DNA of 64,000 bases from Apiotrichum sp. Y4204. Lineage: Eukaryota > Basidiomycota > Tremellomycetes > Trichosporonales > Trichosporonaceae. The notes below the pieces were generated by a model. It had not been told where the DNA came from. It ran no database searches and saw nothing but the letters and a program-made list of their open reading frames with translations. The stretch lies in the NCBI GenBank assembly GCA_025531455.1, contig JAMYHL010000082.1:1-64000 (forward strand). Direction: 5' to 3'. The position numbers were made by a program, and so were the translations under genes. The stretch's first letter is position 1; each line of letters starts with the position of its first letter. Below are positions 44,865 to 54,631 of the stretch, piece by piece.

Positions 44865-45542
44865 CTACGCCCTGGTCTCTGTGGTGGTGAACTGGTGTTG
44901 GTCGGAGGCTGGGGTGGTGAACTGCTGCTGGGTGGGCGTAGACGCGTGCTGCTGCACGTGGAAAGGCTGTGAGTGCGGCTGCTGCTGGTTGAGCAGCGGG
45001 GTGGTGGAGTAGTCGTGGGCCGTGGTCGTGGCGTACTCCTTGGGCGTGGTCGAGTTCGGCGTCGCCGCATATCCCTGACCCGTACCCATAGCTGCGTTGG
45101 GCTGGGCCATCTGGGACATCTGGGGATAGTGGGATGTCGGCGAGGAGGAATTCTTCACGAGCCTGCCGAGGCGCAAGGCAATGATATCGAGCACGATGAG
45201 GAACGAGATGCCAAAAATGGCTACCAGGGCGATGAGCACGCCGCCCTCGATGAGTTGCCCTTTGGAGTTGTTCGTCGCCGTCGATTGGTACTCGGTCATG
45301 GTCGTACGCAGCCGGTAAATCTCGTTGCTGACCGTGCTGCCCATCAAGCTGACTGCCGATGAGACCATTGCCGCGGCCCTGGATATCGAGTACGGAAGGT
45401 CGGTCAGGTAGTTGGGGGTCACCTGCCTATCGACGAGGGTGTGCGCGATCTCCGTCACCGTCGTCGTTACCGTCACTGTTGCGGTTACGGCGTCTGTGGC
45501 GCCCACGATGGGCGAGGGTGCGATGCTAGCGGGCGTGGCCAT
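44865..45542 (-). CDS. Single-pass membrane protein with Thr/Gln-rich tail, 225 aa
   Basis: Single exon, ATG at 45542 with a TATA-like element about 70 bp upstream. The N-terminal half is Thr/Val/Ser-rich (VTATVTVTTTVTEIAHTLVD). A single strong transmembrane segment (about residues 101-123, VLIALVAIFGISFLIVLDII) is followed by basic residues (LRLGRLVK), so the C-terminus is probably cytosolic. The C-terminal tail is rich in Gln, Thr, Ser, Pro and His with no recognised domain. There is no cleavable signal peptide. The family is unknown; the architecture (Ser/Thr-rich outside, one helix, low-complexity inside) is like surface sensors, but that is inference. Confidence 0.7.
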   Translation of the reverse strand: MATPASIAPSPIVGATDAVTATVTVTTTVTEIAHTLVDRQVTPNYLTDLPYSISRAAAMVSSAVSLMGSTVSNEIYRLRTTMTEYQSTATNNSKGQLIEGGVLIALVAIFGISFLIVLDIIALRLGRLVKNSSSPTSHYPQMSQMAQPNAAMGTGQGYAATPNSTTPKEYATTTAHDYSTTPLLNQQQPHSQPFHVQQHASTPTQQQFTTPASDQHQFTTTETRA

Positions 45543-45610
45543 GTCGAAGAATGTGTGTTGAGGGAGCGGGGGGAATGGGGAAGAAACAAGGCGTGTCCCA
45601 CAGCGCGCGC

Positions 45611-45617
45611 TTTATAA
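45611..45617 (-). promoter_or_regulatory. TATA-like element (TTATAAA)
   Basis: Minus-strand TTATAAA about 70 bp upstream of the ATG at 45542. Confidence 0.5.
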
Positions 45618-46428
45618 GACGAGCACGAACACTCGTATCCAGGTCTTGGTTCGAGCTGACAGGAACCCGCGGGGCCAAGCCCTTCTTTTTCTACCATCAC
45701 TCCCAACGCGCACTGGAGCTCGAGTCGTAATCTGCCCAGGCGACATGGGGACGACAGTACAGTTGTATCACCCAATTCAACCAGCACAGCCCACAGGGAA
45801 ATCGTCGCAAGATATGGCGGCCCGCCAGGCCCGCAGAGGTTAAGCGTGGTAGAGTTACGCCCATCTGGCATAATTGGTGGACCGTGTGCTTTCGAAGCCT
45901 TTCACGATGCACCGCCAAAGTGAAAGGAACTGAAGGTAAACTGAAACCAGGCCCTGGTGGTGGGGCAGCTTCCGAACCTTGTGCCGGCATCTCGCCCTGC
46001 TTCCGTCGGAGACTGTTTCGCCCATGGCCGTGAACTGACGATTCGCTGTTCTTCTTGCGGTCCCATGCCTTTCGTCTAATGTCTTGTTCGCACGCTGCTA
46101 GGCGTGGCGGTGCTATGTAGAGTGCCATGTAGAGTGCTGTACTGTACTGTCAGCATGTCGTTCGCGTGTCGGGACACGTGAGAGCGTCCACTTGGTGGGA
46201 AGGTGGACGAGCCGGACGAGAAGACTAACCGGACACTGTAGCCCATCGGTTCTTGGCCCTGGCTTGTAGGACATCGTGCCCGCACAACCTTCACTCACGT
46301 GGGGAAAGCTGCCCTTCCCTTCTGGTTTATCGCGAGTCGCGAGCGAGGATTGCACTCGACCTGTGGAAATTGACGCGTCTGTTCCGCGTTCCCAGAACCT
46401 TGACGCTCAATGTTTTGATGATCTGTGA

Positions 46429-46480
46429 ATTTGGGGAATCTGGGGAATCTGAGGAATCTAAGGTATCTGGGATCTGGGAG
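46429..46480. repeat. Degenerate 9-bp tandem repeat (TGGGGAATC)
   Basis: About five head-to-tail units: TTGGGGAATC, TGGGGAATC, TGAGGAATC, TAAGGTATC, TGGGATC. Noncoding. Confidence 0.85.
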
Positions 46481-46830
46481 ATAGACATCTAGATTAACTC
46501 GCGCCATTGTGTCTCCAATACGGCTCGGCCCGAAGGTGACCGTGCGGCGCGTGGCGACTGACGCGCAAGGTTGTCCACCAGTATGTCCGCTTCTTGAGTG
46601 TGTTGAGACTGCAACAAGTCTTCTCAGTCTTCATTAGAGACAGGAAGGGCCATGCGCCCGGCAGGCAAACACGTTCCAAGACGGGCGATCGTCGACCTGA
46701 CCCGTATTCCCGCCATACGGCCACTCGAGAAAAACCACGCTCCACTACGCATGTGCACTGAACGCATCGCCCGATGAGATATCCGACGCGGAGTCACATC
46801 TGTAATTCTCCAAGCGATGTCGGCAGGGGG

Positions 46831-46987
46831 GTGGATGGCCGTCGGCGCCGAGACCTTGGGCGCGACAATGCGCCAATTGATAGCGCCGAGGAACGTTGAT
46901 CGTTGTCTGTGGTTCTCTGCGGTGGAGGGCCGGCGGCGCCGAGGTCTTGGGCGCGACAATGGGTCCATTGATAGCGCCGAGGACGTT
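46831..46987. repeat. Direct duplication of about 66 bp with 91-bp period
   Basis: 46831-46897 and 46922-46987 are near-identical (shared cores CGGCGCCGAG, TTGGGCGCGACAATG, ATTGATAGCGCCGAGGA) with a few substitutions and one indel near the end. On the minus strand both copies can read as LGAIN..IVAPK.SAP, but in different frames. Confidence 0.9.
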
Positions 46988-47238
46988 CATGTTCGGAGAT
47001 GGTGGAGGCCACGTGCTGGTCCGAGCTTATTAGCTTATTGCGGCTTATTGCAGGGTTGATGACCGGATGACCGACGGTGAGAAATGAGCTCGTGGCACAG
47101 AAGTATGACGAGCACTCCACCATGCCGTCATTTGTACTGTAATCTCGAGGTCATTACGAACTCCACAGCGCTTTCACCACCATCTGATTTCACATAGCAA
47201 GGAGAGATGGAATGACCGAAGTGCTGAGGACCGCAAGG

Positions 47239-47246
47239 TATAAAAG
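47239..47246 (+). promoter_or_regulatory. TATA box of the alpha/beta hydrolase gene
   Basis: TATAAAAG about 90 bp upstream of the ATG at 47332; a consensus match. Confidence 0.6.
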
Positions 47247-47331
47247 GAGGTGATGTGCGGGTGGAAGAGGACCCCATCAACAAGTCTCTTACACCGCACC
47301 GCCACCGAACACCCACAACAAACACTTTACA

Positions 47332-48338
47332 ATGGTAGGCATTGCCCAACTCCGGCGCTGACCCCAGTCCGACAAGCTCCAGGAATACGTCGATGGGCAG
47401 ACCCAGTTCTTCACGCACGGCATCCCGAACTCGCCGCTGCAGCACTACCCCTCCGAGGCGGGGCTCGAGTACGAGACCGTCTACATTCCCGCGCTCGACG
47501 GCGTCATGCTCGAGGCGTGGTACATCCCCGGCAGCAGCAACAAGGTCCTTATCGTGAACCACCCCATGACCTTCAACAAGGGCGGATACCCAGGCAAGCA
47601 GAAGGGCTTTGACGGCTTTGGCCCGATTGATGTGAGTCGACATTGTCCGGAGTTACAGAAAGATTCCTGACACCCCCGCAGGTAAACTTTATTCCCGACT
47701 ACAAGCACCTGCACGACGAGGGCTACAACCTTGTGGTGTACGACCAGCGGAACCACGGGCGTTCGCAGAACAACTGGGGCTCTCCGCGCGTCTTCACGAC
47801 CGGCTACGAGGAGTCCAAGGACATGCCCGGCGTGCTCAACTGGGTGCGCGCGCACCCCAAGCTCAAGCAGATGGAGATTGCACTTTTCCCCCGCTGCATG
47901 GGCGCCAATGCGACGATTATCGCGTTCAAGCGCTTCCCCGAGTATTTCAAGGACATCAAGGCCATGGTCGCGCTCCAGCCCGTGTCGGCCAAGGCGTTCG
48001 TCGAGACTGGTGCCAAGGGACAGGGCCTCGACCCCGAAGAGGCCGTAAAGCTCTTCAGTGAGGGCTGCTTCAAGGAGATTGGAGTCCACGCCGACCGGAT
48101 GGAGCCCCAGTGGGCCTGCCCCGCCGTGCACTGCCCCACACTTGTTGCTCAGGTGCGCGACGATGTGTTCATCGACGCCAAGAAGGACACCCAGGAGATT
48201 CACGACCTTCTTGGCTGCAAGGAGAAGAAGCTGTACTGGATCACCGGCACGACACGCCGCTTCGACGGGTACAACTACTTTGGCCAGCACCCCGAAGAGC
48301 TTATCGAGTGGTTCCGCAAGTACTTCCCTGCCAAGTAG
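47332..48338 (+). CDS. Alpha/beta hydrolase fold protein with putative Cys nucleophile, 307 aa
   Basis: Three exons: 47332-47334 (ATG only), 47368-47631, 47682-48338 (introns of 33 and 50 nt), 308 codons. Reading on from the ATG unspliced meets a stop after nine codons; splicing gives M-SDKLQEYVDGQTQF. The fold is suggested by beta strands VLIVNHPM and YNLVVYDQRNHGRS, the elbow LFPRCMGANA, and the late strand CPTLVAQVRDDVFID. At the nucleophile elbow Cys161 stands where GxSxG hydrolases have Ser, and Arg replaces the first Gly. An acid is probably Asp in QVRDD and a His is in GQHPEE. It resembles uncharacterised fungal hydrolases related to the X-Pro dipeptidyl peptidase/DUF1100 group; the substrate is unknown. 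There is no signal peptide. Confidence 0.85.
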
Positions 48339-48534
48339 ACTGGTGAATGGCGCTTGATGTGATGTACTTTAGTGACCACTTAGCAACGGCGAAGCTGCCA
48401 TAAGTATAGCCATTATCATTGACGCTGACATTCCTTTGTGACTACCATTGACACCTTTGCAGTCCCATCGACTCGAATAGTGTACATGACATAATGTATA
48501 TAAAGGATGAGTGTTCGGTACTAGGCAGGCAGTA

Positions 48535-50762
48535 TTAATAGATCGACGAGAGTGCGACCGAGAGGAGGACAGTGGCGAGGCCGACGCCCGCTGTTGCGGA
48601 TGCGTGGTTGCCCTTGTTCTCCTGGCCGACGGTGGCGCCCTCCTTGACGCCCTGCGTCTTGCCGGCGTTTTCCTTCGTGATGAGCTCGGCGGCGCGCTCA
48701 GTCAGGCCGTAGAGTACGCTCATGAGGTGGCTGCTAACCTGCATCGGGAGGTTGGAGCCGTCGACGACACGCAGGCCCTGGACGTCGTACACGCGGTGGC
48801 TCGAGTCCACGACGCCGCCCAGGTCGCGGGACATCATGGACGCAGTGCCGATCGGGTGCCAGTTTGAGCGGTAGTTGGACTTGACCCAGTTGGTCCAGTC
48901 TTCAAGGGAGCCGTCAGCGGCGATTGTGGCGGTCGACGGCGACGTCTCCTTCAGCACCTTGCCGTTGAGGGGGGCTGCGCGGGTAGAGAAGTTGCGAGTC
49001 CAGCGGGCGGTGGCGGCGGCAGCGAGGGTGTCAAACTCGTTGGCGAAGAAGCGCGGGTCAATGTTGACACCCTCCGAGTAGGGGTCAGAGTTGGCGACGC
49101 TAATAGATCCGCGGCCAAAGGGAAGGAGGAACCACGAGTCGTAGCCAAGCACCTTGTCGTAAGTGTAGTCGAAGCTCTCGGACATGCTCGAGTTCTTCTT
49201 CAGAATCCAGTCGCGCTGGAGTTCGAGCGCCTTCTTGAGGCCGGCAGAGTTCTTGCCCGAGTAGGCACCGTGCTTGACCGCGTCCTCGACGTAGGCATCA
49301 ATGTTCTTCTCGAGGAGGTCGGTGAACTGCTTGGCCTCGTTGGCGGGCACAAGCTGCTCGAAGCGCGGGAAGAAGACGGGAAGGGCGTCGCCGTTCTCCA
49401 CCTCGGGCTTGACCTCGAAGTTGGTCGTGAATGTGGCCTGGTCAATCAGGTTCTGGCCGACGGGAAGGTCGACGACCTGCTTGATGCCCGCGCCCTCGAG
49501 AACCGAGGCAGGGCCGATACCCGAGTGCTGGAGAATGACGGGTGTCTTGATACTGCCGGCCGCCATGATGACCTCGAGGTGCGCCTTGGCAGTGTACGTC
49601 TTGCCGTCCTTGCCCTTGAACTCGATGCCAGTGGCGCGGGTCCCGCCCTCGGTAGAGAGAAGAACCTTGCCGACAGTAGCCTCGGTGAGAAGGGTAAGCG
49701 AGGGAAGGTTCTGGTTGAGGAGGTAGGCCGTGTAAGTGTCGTAGCGGACGCCGTCAACGTTGTTGTGCGAGACAGTCGCATAGTCCGCAGGGTTACCGCA
49801 GGTGAGGTCCGTCGCGTAACGGTATCCGAGCTTGGCGGCAGTCTCGTTGACCGAGCGGCCAAGCTCGGCGGGAATAGCCTTCTGGTTGACGGCGACCTTG
49901 ACGAGGCCGTCTTTTCCGCGGCACTCGGGAGAGTAGGTGATGCCCGCCTTGGTCTGCTCATCAGTAGGAGGAGTAAACCCCTCGACCTTAAGCATGTACG
50001 GTTGGAGCGTCTTCCAGTTGACGCCCTCGTTACCAAACTCCTCGAGCGCGTCGAGCTGGAAGTCGTGTGGCTTGGACCACGCCATGCCGTTGATGAGCGT
50101 CGAGCCACCAACTCCGCGTCCGGAGCGCATTGTCTGCTTCTCGCCGTTGCCAAAGGTCTGGTTTACCGTCTGGTATGCCCAGTCGATATCAGTCTGGAAC
50201 CAATTAGCAACGTGTATCACTCCCCATGGTGACGACTTACACCAAAGGCAGCCTGGTACCTGGATGAATCGGTGACATTGATGTTGTCCGCCTCGACACG
50301 ACCAGCCTCGACAACGAGGACGGACGCCTTGGACTCGGCGAGCCGGCGGGCGAGGACGGATCCGGAGAGACCGCCGCCGACAACGATGTAGTCGAAGGTT
50401 TTCTCGTTTACGTCGGCCGCCGCTGGGAGGTTCAGGTTGGTATTCCCCATGGTGGCAGGGGCTTTGGCATCGGTGGTGGTGGTGGTGGTGACTGGGGTGT
50501 TGGACTCGGTGGCGGAGGCCGAGGCGGAGACTGAGGTGGAGACTGAGGCGGAGAACGAAGCAGATACCGACGCAGATCCAGGCGCTGAGCTGCTGGATTC
50601 TGACGCGGACGTCGTAGCGGTGGATTCTGACGCGGACGTCGTCGCGGTTGCCGGGCTCGATTCCGTGCTTGTGCCGACTTCGGAGGTCTCTTGCCGTTTC
50701 ACAGGGCCGGCGAGGACGAAAGGCGCGACGGCCAGGGCGGCCAGTGTTGTGAGCTTGACCAT
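48535..50762 (-). CDS. GMC-family FAD oxidoreductase, cell-surface type, 726 aa
   Basis: Two exons, 50762-50241 and 50193-48535 (47-nt intron), 727 codons. A signal peptide (MVKLTTLAALAVAPFVLA) and a Ser/Thr/Ala stalk (about residues 25-105) precede the FAD-binding GGGLSGS motif (129-135, after DYIVV). GMC signature 1 is RSGRGVGGSTLINGMAW and signature 2 is AAGSIKTPVILQHSGIGP. The catalytic His is His620 in SNWHPIGTASM, with the second conserved position in SHLMSVLYGLTERAAELI. The C-terminus is hydrophobic (AGVGLATVLLSVALSSIY) after a small-residue stretch, as in GPI-anchored proteins. The class oxidises alcohols, aryl alcohols or glucose and makes H2O2 or reduced quinones; the substrate is not predictable. 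The ATG at 50762 starts the signal peptide. Confidence 0.92.
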
Positions 50763-52617
50763 GTCTGGAGTGGGTGTGCTCAAGTGTATAGTGGTCGTGT
50801 CTGGAGTGTCGTAGAGTCGTTCAGTCTATGGGTCTATGTCTAGACAATGTCGGTCTAATGGCGACGCGTCGATGGGATGAGATGTTGGGGGAGCAGTATC
50901 TGGAGACATGGTGTCCACTTTTATGCCCATCTGGACGACAATGTGCTCATGGTGAGGAGCGTTAATCACGGTGAAGGTGACAGGTGAGTGAGTGCGTGAG
51001 CGCGCGCCTCCGGCCCCTCCTCTTCTCCTTCTCCCCGATCCAGGGACAGGCAGTGAGCTCCTGGGACGACGATTACGCTAGCACTGCCGGATTCCGTATC
51101 CGAACTGGGTCCTGCGTTTGCTGCACTGCATCAAGAGTGAGAGATGTGGGTCGTCGAACAGGACGAAAATGAGTGATTCCCTGGAGGTTGGACTGTGAGC
51201 GGGGGCGGTGACATTTCGAAACACCTTTCCCCCCCAACTTCTCCCCCGCATCGCACACCGCCTCCAACCCCTCTCTCGGCATCGACAATCGTCACCTCAC
51301 CGCGCCGTCCCAGATCTGCATGTCTTCTGGCTCGGCGCTGTCTGTGGATACTCACCATCAGCGTTTTAGTGGCCGCGAGGCACTCATTGCCCTTTGTACC
51401 GGAGACATCGTCGGCCGCCCTGAGGCGCGGTGAGATGCTGTTCATTGCGATTGAAGAAACGTGGTGAGCTGGTATGTATGCGTAGCTCCGGGCTTGCTTA
51501 TCGGCGGCGGCATGCGGCATGCCAGCACCGCTCTGCCGTCTGCGGCAATCTTCATTGCACAGAGTCTGGTTACCGGAGTGTTTTGCCGGCGAGACAACTA
51601 GATACAGAGGCACCGAGCTGGTATACCAAACCGTAATGGTTGTATTAACAGAATGTTCCGTGAGACAGGGCCGGATAAGAAAAGCACACACCTGCGCCTC
51701 ACCAGGTCGGCGGCTTGGAGACCGCTTGCCGGACGGAACGGTCACCGTCAACGCCGTCCACAACTGCCCTCCGAACATGGGGGTATCGCCATCAGCCCTG
51801 CCGCGCAGCCTGCCGGAGTACCGGAGTACCGAAGTCACTGCCATTCCGGCATTCCCCTCGGCACCCTGTTCCGGTACCAGTGTCAGAGCTTCAAAGTCCG
51901 CCTCCAGTACCAGACGCGACGCGCGGGCCGACCAAACCGGGCGCGATTCCCAACATTCTGCCCCTCACCGGTACCTTCCGGATCAGAGTTTACCACCCAC
52001 CGACGAGAGGGACAGGAACGCAGGAATTACGCCGGGCGGTGTCTTCCGTGTACTCATGCCTGACGCCCGGGGTGGTGCGGTGATGCAGTGCGACGAGCCC
52101 GACCACAGTCGCGGCGCATGCCGTAAACACACTGCTGCACTGCCCTCTTCCCGGGCTGCTTCTGAAACACAGACTGACAATCGTGGATGTCTGTCAGGAC
52201 GATCTCGATCTAGGAGCTTGGAAGACGAAACACGCCAAGTTGCACACCATTGGCGCAGCCTGCAGTTTCGCACTGGCTGCGTGCAGTTCCTCATGAAGGG
52301 AGTTGAACAGCAAGGGGCAGGCTGTGCTCGCTGTTAGAGTCGTCTTGAGCCCCTGCTTTGACCCATCAGCTCATTTGGACAAGAGTCGCCGCGTCGAGGA
52401 GCGAGAGCGTCTAAGACCATAGCGGTCGTGGCTGCTATACCCCCATCAGCATGTCAATCTTGCGCGCTCTGTTCACAAGTTCCGCTCCACTCAGTGGTGG
52501 CCATGATACAGTGCATAATGCTAAGGAGAAAACAAATTACGGACGCGCACGCGCGTCGTGCAAGCCGGGACGGCGGGGATGCTGGTCTATGCGGTGATGA
52601 ATGATGGTCGGGCAGGA
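50763..52617. other. Intergenic region, 1.9 kb
   Basis: Promoter of the GMC gene and 3' flank of the acidic-protein gene. Two overlapping antiparallel open frames (51131-51844 minus, 51519-52337 plus) have no recognisable motif or coding character. Short CCGGAGTA repeats near 51822-51840. Confidence 0.5.
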
Positions 52618-53442
52618 TTACAGTTCGGCAAAGGACCGACTCACGGCCGAGAAGAAGTCCTCGTCGGCAGTGGCGTCCTCGACAATGTCGTCGTACGCCG
52701 CGTCGTCCTCCTCCGCCTCGTCATCCTCCTCCGCTTCCTCGTCCTCTTCCTCTTCCTCGTCGTCGCTGTCCTCGCCGTCGTCCTCGTCCTCCTCAGCGGC
52801 ATCGTCGTCGTAAAGCTCATCATAGTCCTCCTCGGCCGAATCGTCATCTTCAATGTCGTCCAGGTCGAGCTCCTCGTCTTCGTCGTCGGCATCCTGGTTC
52901 TCGTCGTCGTTGCTCTCGTCGTCGTCGTTGTCGTTGCTCTCCCCGTCGTCGTTCTCATCACCATTGTTGCCCTCGCCGTCGTTATCGTCGCCGGCTCCCT
53001 CCGGCTTCTTCTGGTGGTCCCCCTCCTCGCTCTGGGAAACTTTAGGTTCCGGCGGGTCGGCCTTGTGCCCCAAGAGGTCCGCCTTCGAAGGAGGCACGAA
53101 CTTGCCCGGGCCGCCCTTCACACTCTGGAAGGTCTTGTCGAGGGGTTTCACCCCGGTACGGACGTACGAAGGTCCCTCGATTTTGACCGGGACGCCGTTG
53201 ACGTTCTTGTACGCGACGCCGTTCACCCACTGGACAGACGACTTTTCCGCTTTGGCCGAGGGGCGCACGTATGACGGACCCTGGCCAGGAGGTACCGGCT
53301 GGTCGTCGGGCGTGGGCCCCGGCTTGACGGTCTCCGTAGGGAAAAGGCTTGGGGTGCTCGTGGTCGCGGTGCTCTCGGGGGACGCGCTAACGCTAACGGC
53401 CAGAGTGAGGAGGACGGTCCAGAGCGCGGCGGTGAACTTCAT
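52618..53442 (-). CDS. Secreted Asp/Glu-rich protein, 274 aa
   Basis: Single exon. The signal peptide is MKFTAALWTVLLTLAVSVSA. A Pro/Ser/Thr-rich region contains two related segments, GPSYVRPSAKAEKSSVQWVNG and, further on, GPSYVRTGVKPLDKTFQSVK, an internal repeat built on GPSYVR. From about residue 135 to 265 the chain is almost entirely Asp, Glu, Asn, Gly and Ala (runs such as EEEEEDEEAEEDDEAEEDD), then a short hydrophobic end (DFFSAVSRSFAEL). No known domain. Such a polyanion could bind cations or basic partners in the wall, but that is inference. The DNA is a GTC/CTC-rich low-complexity tract, so frame-shadow ORFs (poly-Ser, poly-Thr/Arg) lie opposite it. Confidence 0.8.
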   Translation of the reverse strand: MKFTAALWTVLLTLAVSVSASPESTATTSTPSLFPTETVKPGPTPDDQPVPPGQGPSYVRPSAKAEKSSVQWVNGVAYKNVNGVPVKIEGPSYVRTGVKPLDKTFQSVKGGPGKFVPPSKADLLGHKADPPEPKVSQSEEGDHQKKPEGAGDDNDGEGNNGDENDDGESNDNDDDESNDDENQDADDEDEELDLDDIEDDDSAEEDYDELYDDDAAEEDEDDGEDSDDEEEEEDEEAEEDDEAEEDDAAYDDIVEDATADEDFFSAVSRSFAEL

Positions 53443-54631
53443 TGTAAGTGGTGTCGAGCTCGTAGGGATACGTTAGAGTGAGAGGGAGATGGGTGTGAGT
53501 CTAGTTGGAATCTCCGGGGGCTGGGAGTGTTGGGGCAGTGTCGTTGTCTTGGTACTGGGATGGGGAAGTGAGATGCCAACACGAGTGGGCTTTATAGCTC
53601 TCCGACCGTGATGAGCGCTGTATCATCTTACCTGCTGGTGACGATCTGAACAGCGACAAACACCCTCTTAGAGACCTCAAACACCAACACTGGCGATAGA
53701 CACCGATACTGCACAGGCTCTATCCCAGATGCTGTGAGGAGCGGTGAGGATATCAATCCTGAAAGTGAAACTCCAGACGAGGGGCGGGCGGTACGCAGTG
53801 TACAGCGCCGAGAACCACCCCCTTTGTATTTTGCCCAGCTCAAGACCACTTGTGTCCGAGTACAATGTACAGTTGCAGCAGTGCGTTGCAGTGCCGAGCC
53901 TTGCGTTGCAGGTTGTCGCCGACAGTTTGGGAATGGCACATTTGGGAGGATTGGAACACTGCCGGCACTGCCAGGTTGCACCGCGCGTTTCATGTCGTCC
54001 CTGTCATCTCTGCTGAATGTCTCCATCTGTGCGTGTCACAATGTACAGCCACCATGAACCACGAGTAGGGCATGTAGGGCAGCTAACACTGTACTGCATG
54101 TACTGCCAATCCATGGTCGTGATGTGAGTTGTTTCCAGCACAGAATGAACGACATTGCCAGCACAGAAGGGGAGACACCGCGCTCGGAAGAACAATGCCG
54201 ACTCGAGGTACATTCCACCTTCCTGTCCTGTAAGCATGTTCATACCCAAACAGCATGTCCGGGATGTCCCTTCTACCAGCCAGCCGCTCACATTCCAGTC
54301 GGGTGGCGACACCGCTCTCGGCCGCGACCCCTCTTCAAGGAAAGACTAACATTCTGGGCTTGAAAGCATCCAGTGTCAGGCTGCAGCTTGTTTCCGTTGT
54401 GTCCGGAGTGTTCCTTTCAGCGCCCCGCGTGTTTATCAAACTCGCGCAAACGTTGTGAGCAGGCCAGCAGAGCAATACAGGATCTTTGACGAGAGCAGAT
54501 ATCTCGGCAGAGCAGTTTGGACCACATGGAGAAGCCAAGGTCGGTCGCCGACAAGCGGTGCCTGCGGACCACCGGACACTGTCCACCCTTCCGTGACGCG
54601 AACAATATCCATCCCTCAACTACATACACTT
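53443..54631. other. Intergenic region, 1.2 kb
   Basis: Promoter of the acidic-protein gene and 3' flank of the membrane-protein gene. No gene recognised. Confidence 0.5.
53591..53597 (-). promoter_or_regulatory. TATA-like element (CTATAAA)
   Basis: Minus-strand CTATAAA about 150 bp upstream of the ATG at 53442. Confidence 0.4.

Larger units (their letters stand above)
45543..47331. other. Divergent intergenic region with local duplications, 1.8 kb
   Basis: Promoters of the flanking genes. Contains a 9-bp tandem repeat (46429-46480) and a 91-bp-period duplication (46831-46987). No complete gene recognised. Confidence 0.5.

Noticed and set aside
49270..50232. 320-codon plus-strand open frame
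   Set aside because: Antisense shadow of the GMC oxidoreductase.
51519..52337. 272-codon plus-strand open frame, with a 237-codon frame opposite
   Set aside because: Neither has motifs or typical protein composition; overlapping antiparallel frames suggest chance in GC-rich DNA.
52558..53274. Poly-Val/Leu open frame opposite the acidic protein
   Set aside because: Complement of the Asp/Glu-rich repeat; looks like a membrane protein only because GAC/GAG reads as GTC/CTC.
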